DNA of 14,599 bases from assembly GCA_035536775.1 (NCBI GenBank), contig DATLNM010000053.1, positions 1 through 14,599 on the forward strand, read 5' to 3'. The translations under genes and the position numbers were made by a program. The stretch is from DATLNM01 sp035536775 (GTDB lineage Bacteria; Actinomycetota; CADDZG01; WHSQ01). Positions 8,341-14,599 of the stretch are shown here, in pieces. The notes below the pieces were generated by a model. It did no database searches. It was not told the origin of the DNA and saw only the letters and a list, made by a program, of their open reading frames with translations. Each line of letters begins with the position of its first letter. Within the stretch, counting starts at the first letter, position 1.

Positions 8341-8371
8341 TTTGACGAACCGATGACGGGTCCTCGTCAAA
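8341..8371. terminator. Stem-loop after the TolB-like gene, possible terminator
   Basis: TTTGACGA (8341-8348) and TCGTCAAA (8364-8371) are perfect inverted repeats. The inner ACC (8349-8351) and GGT (8359-8361) can extend the stem past a two-base bulge. It begins 3 bases after the TAG of the preceding gene. The right arm is followed by A residues and TTCC, not a run of T, so it is not a canonical intrinsic terminator. An RNA-stabilising 3' hairpin is an alternative. Confidence 0.4.
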
Positions 8372-8504
8372 AATTCCTGTCGCTCACGTGGAAGGAATCT
8401 TTCAGCGCCCCATGCATCTCGTCTTCTCAGGAACTTTCGTGTTCGAGCGCACGTTCCTACGTCTAAACGAAAGCGCGCTAAGGAAGAGATAACAGGGCGT
8501 CCTT

Positions 8505-8512
8505 AAGGGGGA
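8505..8512 (+). promoter_or_regulatory. Shine-Dalgarno of the 8517 gene
   Basis: AAGGGGGA ends 4 bases before GTG at 8517. It supports the GTG start, and the signal peptide that begins there. The site overlaps the palindrome CCTTAAGG (8501-8508). Confidence 0.65.
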
Positions 8513-8516
8513 AATT

Positions 8517-9203
8517 GTGAGCGATAGGAAGCTGTTCTTGGTGACGTCCGTCGTCGTCTCCCTGGGTTTCAATCTGACCTTTCCAGCCGTGGCGAGAACC
8601 GTTGCCACCTTCGCGAGGAACGCAGCTCGAGTCGACGGCCTTAGCGCGGTGCCCGCGAGGACCGCAAAAGCGAAGAGGGCAGGAAAGCTGGTCGCTACGA
8701 ATGAGAGTGGAACGCTGCCTGCCAACGCGATGGCCAAGGCCCCAGACTCCGCATTGCTCGGAGGGTTCCCCCCTGAGCTCTACCTACCGTCGCACTGTGC
8801 TTCAGGTCTGGCTGCGGTGGCTGATGTTCCCGGTGATGTCGTGTCGGGGGACGAGGTCGGTTCGGTTTTCATCCACGATGACGAAGGGAGAATCAATGGA
8901 AGATCCATAACTTCGTGCCGAAGGAGTCCCTTGACGGTCGTGCATCCCGACGTTGGGGTCTATGAATTGCACCTAGCACATGCAGCGCGTTGCAGCAGCG
9001 AAAGTCAGCCTCTGATTACCCATTCGTCCTTCGTAACGATCAAGAGCGACACCGTTCCTCTCGTCGCCACCACTTCCACGACTTGTGATGACGAGGGGTT
9101 CGCACTGGAGAGAGTTCGACTGTTCGATCTTTCCGGCACTCCCCGGGATTCCTACTTTTCCTTCATTATCTTGGGGTCGTTCCCGGTCCCTCCCTTCCCC
9201 TAA
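8517..9203 (+). CDS. Secreted protein of unknown function with an actinobacterial export-associated motif
   Basis: 228 residues from a GTG behind a good ribosome-binding site. A hydrophobic stretch at residues 6-23 ends in FPAVARTVA, a likely signal peptide. Next come NAARVDGLSAV and the block AKRAGKLVATNESG...LPANAMAKAPDSALLGG (residues 52-83). I recall very similar VDG...KLVATN...LP...AKAPD...LGG blocks near the N-terminus of many uncharacterised exported actinobacterial proteins; this is recognition, not a search result. The C-terminal 140 residues have four cysteines (SHC, TSC, ARC, TTC), enough for two disulfides, and beta-rich alternating segments. No enzyme motif is visible. The preceding 179 bases carry only the stem-loop at 8341, and the gene has its own ribosome-binding site, so it may be transcribed separately. 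Function unknown. Confidence 0.75.
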   Translation: MSDRKLFLVTSVVVSLGFNLTFPAVARTVATFARNAARVDGLSAVPARTAKAKRAGKLVATNESGTLPANAMAKAPDSALLGGFPPELYLPSHCASGLAAVADVPGDVVSGDEVGSVFIHDDEGRINGRSITSCRRSPLTVVHPDVGVYELHLAHAARCSSESQPLITHSSFVTIKSDTVPLVATTSTTCDDEGFALERVRLFDLSGTPRDSYFSFIILGSFPVPPFP

Positions 9204-9448
9204 AGTGGGGTAGTCGATCCAAGACTTCCCAATGGAGGTTCCATTCGCGCGGCTGATAGGAGTACCCTGAGGCGACAACAGCCGGCCGCTTAAGTCGTGG
9301 CCGATGGACGAGAGGAGGCGATGATCAATGATTGGATCCTCGGCTTCCTTCGTCGTTCCTGCCTGAGCGTTCCACGCCGGCGGGACCCACTACCTAATCC
9401 ATCCTCCGGACGCGCCGAGTGCGCGCCCGGTATCCGAAAGGAACCACC
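9204..9448. other. Intergenic region upstream of rsgA
   Basis: 245 bases with no convincing protein gene. It holds a short perfect hairpin (AATGGA 9231-9236, TCCATT 9240-9245), and an AGGAGG (9313-9318) placed 9 bases before ATG 9328, which opens a 12-codon frame ending at 9366. No clear -35/-10 pair stands out, although TACCCT (9262-9267) fits the loose actinobacterial TANNNT -10. It probably carries the rsgA promoter and leader. Confidence 0.45.
9437..9442 (+). promoter_or_regulatory. Shine-Dalgarno choosing the rsgA TTG start
   Basis: AAAGGA is 6 bases before TTG at 9449. The longer alternative start, GTG at 9419, has no comparable site. Confidence 0.6.
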
Positions 9449-10519
9449 TTGCCGTCAAGTGACATCCGCGGGCTCGCAGGCTGGGACGCCCAGCGAGAGC
9501 TCGAGTTCGAACCGCATCAAGAGAAGGGAGCGCGTCCTGCACGCGTCCTGACCCGCTCACGCGACACCGTGATGCTTCTAACCGAGACCGACACCCGCTC
9601 CGCGGTCATCCCGGGGCGCATGATGCATCAGTCCCCGAGTGCCGAGCTGCCGGTCGTGGGTGACTGGGTCGCGTTCGAGGACCGCGGGCCTCAGGAGTCT
9701 TCTGTCGTGATCAGTGTGCTCGAACGCCGCTCGAAGTTCTCCCGTGCCGCCGCTGGGAATCGAACCGAGGAGCAGGTCCTCGCGACCAACGTCGACACGG
9801 TCTTCCTCGTGTCGTCGCTCGACACGAACCTCAATCCACGGCGCATCGAGCGCTACCTCGCCACGGCCTACGAGAGTGGCGCCGCGCCCGTGCTCGTGCT
9901 CACCAAGCTGGATCTCCTCGAAGAGTCGCTGACCGAGGTGTTTGCGCGCGTCGGGCCCGCGGCCGAGGGAGTGCCGCTACATCTCGTCAGTTCCCACACC
10001 GGTGAGGGCCTCGATGCTTTGGGCGCGTACCTCAACGACGGGACGACCGTCGCGGTCCTTGGATCGTCGGGCGTAGGCAAGTCCACCCTCATAAACCGCA
10101 TTATCGGATCCGAGGTCATGGCGACCAAGGAGATCCGCGACGACGGTAAGGGTCGCCACACCACGACTCACCGCGAGCTGTTCCCACTGCCCTCGGGCGC
10201 TGCGTTGATCGACACACCAGGGATGCGAGAGCTCGGGCTATGGGAGGCGCCGACCGGGCTTGACGACGGCTTCACCGACATCGCGTCGGTGGCAGAGGGG
10301 TGTCGTTTCCGCGACTGCAGCCACGACTCCGAGCCAGCATGCGCGGTGCGGGCCGCGATCGAGTCGGGCGAGCTCGATCCCGCCCGACTGGAGAGCTACC
10401 GCAAGCTCGAGCGAGAGCTGAAGCACCTAGAGCTGAAACAGGACCGGCGGGCCGCGTCCGAGGAGACACGGAAGTGGAAGGTCCTCGAGAAGGAGATGCG
10501 CCGCAGCCACGGCTGGTAG
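9449..10519 (+). CDS. rsgA: Small-ribosomal-subunit biogenesis GTPase RsgA
   Basis: Circularly permuted GTPase that acts late in 30S maturation. 356 residues from TTG 9449 (366 from GTG 9419). An N-terminal OB-fold (PARVLTRSRDTVML...VVGDWVAFE) precedes the GTPase motifs in permuted order: G4 TKLD (residues 152-155), G5 SSHTGEGL, G1 GSSGVGKST (205-213), the switch segment RHTTTHRELF, and G3 DTPG (255-258) in DTPGMRELGLW. A zinc-binding C-terminal region follows, with C285, C290, H292 and C298 in CRFRDCSHDSEPAC. It ends in a basic helical tail (ESYRKLERELKHLE...KEMRRSHGW). All key residues are present, so it should be active. It is the only clear housekeeping gene in the segment between rnj and ftsK, and its codon bias resembles the left block more than its neighbours. 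Confidence 0.95.
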   Translation: MPSSDIRGLAGWDAQRELEFEPHQEKGARPARVLTRSRDTVMLLTETDTRSAVIPGRMMHQSPSAELPVVGDWVAFEDRGPQESSVVISVLERRSKFSRAAAGNRTEEQVLATNVDTVFLVSSLDTNLNPRRIERYLATAYESGAAPVLVLTKLDLLEESLTEVFARVGPAAEGVPLHLVSSHTGEGLDALGAYLNDGTTVAVLGSSGVGKSTLINRIIGSEVMATKEIRDDGKGRHTTTHRELFPLPSGAALIDTPGMRELGLWEAPTGLDDGFTDIASVAEGCRFRDCSHDSEPACAVRAAIESGELDPARLESYRKLERELKHLELKQDRRAASEETRKWKVLEKEMRRSHGW

Positions 10520-10564
10520 CGAGAGCAGGACGACTCCCTCAAGCTCTACATTGGAGCGACAACG

Positions 10565-11008
10565 GTGATTGAAACGAGACTGAAGTCATCGCTGGTCGTG
10601 GTCGCTTCAGTCCTACTTGTAGCCGGAGTGCTCCTTGTCCTGATCGTGCAGAACTTCCTAGACCGGGCCTTTCCGTCCAAGTTGCCGTTCGAGCTTCCAG
10701 CAGGGCACACGATTGTGGCCCAAAAGGACCCTGTGTGCGTGGAGCGCGGTCCTTTAATGTCATGTGAGCTGGGCGAGAAGCAGGAACTCATTGTTGAGGT
10801 TTCTGCAGCGGTCAGTCAGGAGCAAGCCATGCGAGAGCTCGCAGAGGTCTTCTCTCGCGAAGGCCTCGAACAGCGGCAGTCGGGAGCAGACCTTGTCTTT
10901 TCACCAGCAAATTCTCGACTGTCGTTCGGACGAATAAGTGTGCTGGAAATGAGTTCATCGCGGACGCGATATCAAATGACACTCTCGGGGAGATGGATTG
11001 ATGAGTAA
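10565..11008 (+). CDS. Membrane-anchored protein of unknown function
   Basis: 147 residues from GTG, with GGAG (10553-10556) 8 bases upstream. A single N-terminal hydrophobic helix spans about residues 9-29 (SLVVVASVLLVAGVLLVLIV) and is preceded by K and R residues, so the C-terminal 115 residues should lie outside. That domain has two cysteines close together (VCVERGPLMSC) that could form a disulfide, a helix with an acidic face (QEQAMRELAEVFSREGLEQ) and a strand-rich end. The gene begins 45 bases after rsgA and may be co-transcribed with it. I do not recognise the family. The coding bias is weaker than in the housekeeping genes. Confidence 0.7.
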   Translation: MIETRLKSSLVVVASVLLVAGVLLVLIVQNFLDRAFPSKLPFELPAGHTIVAQKDPVCVERGPLMSCELGEKQELIVEVSAAVSQEQAMRELAEVFSREGLEQRQSGADLVFSPANSRLSFGRISVLEMSSSRTRYQMTLSGRWIDE

Positions 11009-11038
11009 GTCCCATTGACCGAGCGTTCCGCGGGGGCT

Positions 11039-11407
11039 TTATCCAGACACATCGCGAAGGTAGGAGGGTTCCTTCTCGTGCTCCGCCGTTCGGTTCCCTT
11101 CCAGCGCTGCGGTCATGACGGCGAGCAGAACGAAACCTAGGACCGCAACCGGGCTCACACCCACCGATGCATCCCCAAAGATCGACGCGCCGAGCATCGT
11201 GACGGAGATCAAGCCGAACGTCGCGCCAAGCCCCGTGGCCGTCAGGACCCAGGCCCTCCGCCCGAGCAGCCTTCCCGCTGTAAACCCGACGAATACGAAG
11301 ACCAAAGCCTGCCCGATGAGATTCGCTGAGTAGCTGGCTCGACGTTGGTTCCTTGATCCTTTTCCGGCGGATGATCGTGGACATCCCGGGCGAAGATGGA
11401 GCGCCAT
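11039..11407 (-). CDS. Small multi-pass membrane protein, minus strand
   Basis: The only plausible minus-strand gene here. From ATG at 11407 it encodes 123 residues; an in-frame ATG at 11443 would give 135 codons including the stop. Three likely membrane helices: IGQALVFVFVGFTAGRLLG, WVLTATGLGATFGLISVTML and VSPVAVLGFVLLAVMTAAL, followed by a charged tail (EGNRTAEHEKEPSYLRD). The hydrophobic pattern appears only in this frame, which argues for a real gene; the opposite frames give low-complexity translations. No Shine-Dalgarno fits either ATG, and the polar N-terminus of about 28 residues is atypical, so the true start may differ or the 5' end may be damaged. It converges with the 10565 gene (30-base gap) and its start overlaps that of the divergent 11406 gene. 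Family unknown. Confidence 0.55.
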   Translation of the reverse strand: MALHLRPGCPRSSAGKGSRNQRRASYSANLIGQALVFVFVGFTAGRLLGRRAWVLTATGLGATFGLISVTMLGASIFGDASVGVSPVAVLGFVLLAVMTAALEGNRTAEHEKEPSYLRDVSG

Positions 11408-11822
11408 GATGCAATCACTGCGCATCGTCCATCTCAAACTCATAAGAGCTCAAGAACACCTGAACGCCCTCAAAACTGAAATTGCCGTCTTTCGGGAGAT
11501 TCAGCCATATGCAGTGATCGAGGATCGCGACAGTGATCCCAACGCGCTTATCGTTTCTATCCGGGCGCAGCAGAACCCCAACGCCCGATGGAGCATCATC
11601 CTCGGAGACTTCGTCCACAACCTGCGATCCGCGCTGGACCTGCTCGCCAATCAGCTCGTTAGGGCGGCTGGGAATACTCCCGTCGAGACCGGTCCCTCCA
11701 GCAAGCGAACGCAGTTCCCCATTCTTGATGAACGCAGGGGCAAGGTTGGTGAGTGGAAACCGAAAATCTATGGAGGGGTCTCCGATGTGGCGACGGCACT
11801 CATTGATGAGTTGCAGCCGTAA
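11406..11822 (+). pseudogene. 5' part of a conserved hypothetical gene ended by an in-frame TAA
   Basis: 138 codons, beginning at ATG 11406 or, better spaced from GGAG (11398-11401), ATG 11409. Residues 67-78 read GDFVHNLRSALD, followed by LLANQLV, a signature I recall from widespread uncharacterised bacterial proteins in which it is followed about 80 residues later by a DKHR motif. Here the frame ends ALIDELQP-TAA (stop 11820-11822). The same frame resumes at once (TWDDPTMHPL...) and contains SNKDKHR at 11871-11891. In the family the residue after QP is, as I recall, often Tyr, and TAA is one base from TAT or TAC. The simplest reading is a single nonsense mutation in a gene of about 284 codons. 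A sequencing error, or two independently translated pieces, are alternatives. Function of the family unknown to me. Confidence 0.7.
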
Positions 11823-11840
11823 ACCTGGGACGACCCAACG

Positions 11841-12260
11841 ATGCATCCGCTCGCCATCCTGCGTGAGATGTCCAACAAGGACAAACACCGACAGGTCAAC
11901 GTCATTCTTTTCTTTTTGCCTGGGGTGCTCAGCACGGTCGATACAGGTGACCTTGAGACACTTTTGGGCGAGATGCACGACAAACTGATCATCGACAGCG
12001 GGAGCATCCGACTTCCGTATCGAGATGGCTTCACCCGTGGAATGGATGTGCACTTCACACTCACCCCGCAAGTAAGCACGACCGAAATGGGGGATGAGGA
12101 AGGGGACGTGATCGCGCTTGCGTCGTATCTGTTCGAGTTCGTATGCGAGAGCGTCGTGGCCCCCCTGAGACTGACGTGCTTTCCGTGGGAGAAGGGGGTC
12201 CATTTACCCACCCCCCTGCCGAGAGAACCAAGACGGCGCATCCAGCGTGAGGGAACTTAG
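11841..12260 (+). pseudogene. 3' part of the same broken gene (DKHR-motif segment)
   Basis: In the same frame as the 5' part and separated from it by TAA plus six codons. It starts with MHPLAILREMSNKDKHRQV; this motif normally sits in the middle of such proteins, not at an N-terminus, so a true start at ATG 11841 is unlikely, and the upstream GGGA is weak and about 10 bases away. The rest contains strand-like segments (VHFTLTPQV) and a helical ending (ALASYLFEFVCESVVAPL), then a basic proline-rich tail to TAG at 12258-12260. It has no in-frame stop or frameshift of its own over 140 codons, so decay, if real, is recent. Confidence 0.65.
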
Positions 12261-12431
12261 AAAAAGGTCCTCACGACCTCCCAGATGTACATAGCGATCC
12301 GCGCCAGAGCTTCCAAGGACTTCAGGCGGTACTCCTGATCTGTCTTGCTCCTCTTGACCCTCATGTGCTGAAGGCAACACCCGAGATAGGAGGCCCTGTG
12401 GGATTCGGCCGCGCCGCCTTAGGCTCGCGCG

Positions 12432-12614
12432 ATGGATACCCCGTTCTATCTGGGCCTTTTCGCCATCGCTGTCGGTGCCCTCATTTTCTGGAAGCACGAC
12501 GACATCGCGGAGTTCCTCCCCTTCGGCTCGGAGCGCGTCAGTTGGTGGGCTTGGTGGATCGGGGGCGTAGGGTGGGTCATTGCTGGGATTGCCATGGTGA
12601 TCGACGGCCTCTAA
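12432..12614 (+). CDS. Small two-helix membrane protein
   Basis: 60 residues: FYLGLFAIAVGALIFW (helix 1, residues 5-20), a polar loop (KHDDIAEFLPFGSERVS), then WWAWWIGGVGWVIAGIAMVI (helix 2, 39-58). The hydrophobic-polar-hydrophobic layout is found only in this frame. An in-frame TAG at 12420 means the ATG at 12432 is the first possible start. No Shine-Dalgarno precedes it. TAGGCT (12420-12425) fits the actinobacterial TANNNT -10 and lies 6 bases before the ATG, so a leaderless transcript is possible. A competing frame with AGGAGG before GTG 12398 gives an unconvincing protein. The gene lies 116 bases before ftsK. Function unknown. Confidence 0.6.
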   Translation: MDTPFYLGLFAIAVGALIFWKHDDIAEFLPFGSERVSWWAWWIGGVGWVIAGIAMVIDGL

Positions 12615-12656
12615 CCAACTAATCACTGTGTACCTGCCGTGATGGAATAGTTCCCG

Positions 12657-12695
12657 GTAGAAATGCTGTTGTTTCTGTTAAGTATTGTTAAAGTT
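12657..12695 (+). promoter_or_regulatory. AT-rich probable promoter region of ftsK
   Basis: In otherwise GC-rich DNA this short stretch is A/T-rich and contains TGTTAA twice (12676-12681, 12686-12691), exactly 10 bases apart, plus another TGTT at 12667. It lies 35-75 bases before the ftsK start. TATTGT or a TTAAAG-like element could serve as -10, but I cannot fix a -35. The phased repeat could also be an operator. Confidence 0.4.
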
Positions 12696-12717
12696 GTGGG
12701 TCCTGACGTCTGGAAGT

Positions 12718-12723
12718 GGAGGG
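12718..12723 (+). promoter_or_regulatory. Shine-Dalgarno setting the ftsK TTG start
   Basis: GGAGGG ends 6 bases before TTG 12730. There is no in-frame ATG nearby, so this site decides the start. Confidence 0.65.
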
Positions 12724-12729
12724 ACCCAG

Positions 12730-14599
12730 TTGGCAACGCGCAGTCGCAAGCCGCCTCCCAAGCGGGGTAAAGCTCCCGCGCGTCGGGGCAAGGCCCCGGT
12801 TCGCCGGGGCGCGCCGCCGCGTTCCCGCTCCGGCTCGGCCCGGGTCCCGGCCGGACGCTCCGCTCCCGCGCGTCGCCCGGCACCCAAGAAAGGCAGGGCT
12901 CGCCCGGCTGCTCGGAAGAAGACGCGGCGCTCATCCCCTCTGAGACCGATCGGCAACGGCCTGCGGTGGAGCGTTGTCCATGCGCGCAACACCCCGGTAG
13001 AGGTGTGGGGGATCGTGCTCTTCGTCATGGGTACGGCCGGCGCGCTCGGTGTCTATACGGGTGGCGCGGGACCGGTCGGGAGCGCCTTCAGCTACATCGG
13101 CCGCTTGATGGTCGGCGATGTCGTGGTGACGATGCCTCTGCTGCTCGCCACCGCGGGCACGCTCGTGATCGCGTCGAGCATCAGGCCGCATGCGGCTCGC
13201 ATCGTTGCGGGAGGAACCCTCGCGATGGTCGTGGTCGCCGCGATGGTTCACCTCGTCAACGGCAATCGTCCGCTGTCCGCGCCGATCGAGAGGCTTCAGA
13301 ACGGAGGAGGCATCTTCGGGGCGCTTCTGGCGCGTCCGGCCTCGGACCTCGTCACCGTCCCCGTCGTATGGATCTTGTTGACCCTCCTCACTGGTGTCGC
13401 GCTGATGATGATCACGCGCACCCCAGCGAGCCGCGTCGCGGGGTGGGCCGGCGCCGGCCTGGCCGGGGCGGGCGACTTCATGCGCGGCCTTCTCTCGGAC
13501 ATCGACCTCCTCGCAAGCGATGACGAAGAAGAGGAGGAGGACTACGGGGATGACGATGGCGCGATGGCGCTTGCCGACGACCCGGCCGAGATCGAAGCAG
13601 TCCCGGACGAGCCGATGCAGCACGGCGCGACGATCGACGGGGCCGTCCCGCAAGACGGGGCTGAGCCACGCCCGCTGGCTCCCGTCACCCGGATCAAGTC
13701 CGCCTACCGTCTCCCGCCGCCTGACCTCCTGTTGCGCGGGGGCGAGCGCGAGGTCTCGGTCCGCTCGATGCAGGAGACCCAGGCCGTCCTAGAGGCGACC
13801 CTCGAGCAGTTCCAGGTCGATGCAGCGGTTACCGGATACACCGCAGGGCCGACGGTGACCCGGTTCGAGGTCGAGCTCGGCGCCGGCGTGAAGGTCGACA
13901 GGGTGCTCAACCTCTCGAAGGAGATCGCCTACGCGCTCGCATCCGGCGAACTGCGTTTCCTGGCCCCGATCCCGGGGCGTTCAGCCATCGGCATCGAGGT
14001 TCCGAACCGGACGCGCCAGCTCGTGACGCTCGGCGACGTCCTTACATCGAAGGAAGCAAAAAGGGATAGGCATCCGATGTCGGTCGCGCTCGGTCAGGAC
14101 ATCTCGGGCGAGACCGTCATGGCGAACATCACGGAGATGCCGCACGTCCTCATCGCGGGCGCCACGAACTCCGGGAAGTCGTCGTGTATCAACTCGCTCA
14201 TCACTTCGATCCTGATGAGGGCGCGACCGGATCAGGTGCGCATGATCCTCATCGACCCGAAGCGCGTCGAGCTCACTCACTTCGCAGGCGTCCCGCATCT
14301 GCTGACACCGGTGGTCACGATCCCCAAGAAAGCGGCGTCCGCTCTTGGCTGGGTCGTGCGTGAGATGGAGATGCGCTACGAGATCCTGGCGCACGCCGGG
14401 ATGCGGAACCTCGAGTTCTACAACGAGGCCGTGTCGCGCGGCGCCGTCGTGAGGCGCGTAGACGACGACCCTGAGCCTCACCCGCTGCCGTACATCCTCG
14501 TCGTGGTCGACGAGCTCTCGGACCTCATGATGGTCGCACCCCGAGACGTCGAGAACGCCATCTGCAGGATCGCCCAGATGGCGCGCGCCGTCGGTATCC
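12730..14599 (+). CDS. ftsK: DNA translocase FtsK/SpoIIIE, 3'-truncated by window edge
   Basis: Septum-located ATP-driven DNA pump that clears and resolves chromosomes at cell division. The frame is open at the window end; 623 codons are visible. Residues 1-80 are a low-complexity basic tail (RKPPPKRGKAPARRGKAP...), probably disordered. Four membrane helices follow at about 90-111, 130-150, 158-177 and 208-228, fewer than some homologues but normal for the family. An acidic linker (DDEEEEDYGDDDG, from residue 264) precedes the motor. The alpha domain shows YTAGPTVTRFEVELGAGVKV and FLAPIPGRSAIGIEVPN; the beta domain shows Walker A GATNSGKSS (477-485), LIDPKRVELTHFAGVPHLLTPVV and Walker B ILVVVDELSDLMM (D594, E595). 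The gamma DNA-reading domain lies beyond the window. The TTG start is supported by a good ribosome-binding site. It is the next conserved gene after rnj in many actinobacteria. Confidence 0.94.
   Translation, partial: MATRSRKPPPKRGKAPARRGKAPVRRGAPPRSRSGSARVPAGRSAPARRPAPKKGRARPAARKKTRRSSPLRPIGNGLRWSVVHARNTPVEVWGIVLFVMGTAGALGVYTGGAGPVGSAFSYIGRLMVGDVVVTMPLLLATAGTLVIASSIRPHAARIVAGGTLAMVVVAAMVHLVNGNRPLSAPIERLQNGGGIFGALLARPASDLVTVPVVWILLTLLTGVALMMITRTPASRVAGWAGAGLAGAGDFMRGLLSDIDLLASDDEEEEEDYGDDDGAMALADDPAEIEAVPDEPMQHGATIDGAVPQDGAEPRPLAPVTRIKSAYRLPPPDLLLRGGEREVSVRSMQETQAVLEATLEQFQVDAAVTGYTAGPTVTRFEVELGAGVKVDRVLNLSKEIAYALASGELRFLAPIPGRSAIGIEVPNRTRQLVTLGDVLTSKEAKRDRHPMSVALGQDISGETVMANITEMPHVLIAGATNSGKSSCINSLITSILMRARPDQVRMILIDPKRVELTHFAGVPHLLTPVVTIPKKAASALGWVVREMEMRYEILAHAGMRNLEFYNEAVSRGAVVRRVDDDPEPHPLPYILVVVDELSDLMMVAPRDVENAICRIAQMARAVGI

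Noticed and set aside
9297..9551. 84-codon plus-strand frame overlapping the start of rsgA
   Set aside because: Overlaps the well-supported rsgA by about 100 bases. Its in-frame ATG at 9321 is only 2 bases from the AGGAGG, too close, and the translation is low-complexity Ser/Arg/Pro.
10812..11414. 200-codon minus-strand frame in another register of the 11039-11407 region
   Set aside because: It runs through the 3' end of the 10565 gene and lacks the hydrophobic pattern seen in the competing minus-strand frame.
12365..12622. 85-codon frame with AGGAGG before GTG 12398
   Set aside because: The ribosome-binding site looks good, but the protein is Arg/His/Gly/Pro-rich without pattern, while the overlapping frame from 12432 gives a clean two-helix membrane protein.
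12966..13523. 185-codon plus-strand frame inside ftsK
   Set aside because: A different register of the ftsK membrane region; the ftsK frame is continuous from 12730 through Walker A and B.
1..14599. tRNA, rRNA, CRISPR array, transposase, integrase, toxin-antitoxin or defence genes
   Set aside because: Looked for and not seen. There are no regularly spaced repeats, no cloverleaf-like segments in the short gaps, and no recognisable mobile-element proteins.

Overview
This is a GC-rich stretch of bacterial chromosome, almost certainly from an actinobacterium (Actinomycetota), probably an uncultured or environmental lineage. I base this on gene order (pnp, M16 peptidase, dapB, dapA, rnj, ftsK), which resembles the gpsI-pepR-dapB...thyX-dapA-rnj...ftsK cluster of Mycobacterium. 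Strong G/C third-position bias, several non-ATG starts (GTG, TTG) and an arginine/glycine-rich PNPase tail also fit. I cannot fix the family or genus.

Bases 1-7189 are a tightly packed plus-strand housekeeping block. It holds the 3' part of pnp (polynucleotide phosphorylase), an M16 zinc peptidase, dapB, a small predicted lipoprotein, dapA and rnj (RNase J). The M16 stop abuts the dapB ATG, and the dapA stop overlaps the rnj TTG start by 4 bases, so most of the block is probably co-transcribed and partly translationally coupled. It joins RNA decay and processing (PNPase, RNase J) with lysine/diaminopimelate synthesis (DapA and DapB catalyse consecutive steps).

Bases 7190-12614 form a looser, more accessory segment between rnj and ftsK. 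In order it contains: a secreted TolB-like beta-propeller; a small secreted protein with a motif I recall from actinobacterial exported proteins; rsgA (circularly permuted ribosome-assembly GTPase, the only clear housekeeping gene here); a membrane-anchored protein; a small minus-strand membrane protein; a gene broken by one in-frame TAA; and a 60-residue two-helix membrane protein. Gaps are larger, Shine-Dalgarno quality varies and coding bias is weaker, as expected of recently acquired or fast-changing genes.

Bases 12730-14599 are the 5' part of ftsK, starting at a TTG behind a good ribosome-binding site and running off the window end. It encodes a basic tail, four membrane helices, an acidic linker and the start of the DNA-translocase motor with Walker A and B motifs.

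I saw no tRNA, rRNA, CRISPR array, insertion sequence or phage genes, and no defence system. The strongest anomalies are the single-stop pseudogene at 11406-12260 and the accessory insertion that splits rnj from ftsK. Nothing here amounts to a clear new multi-gene system.
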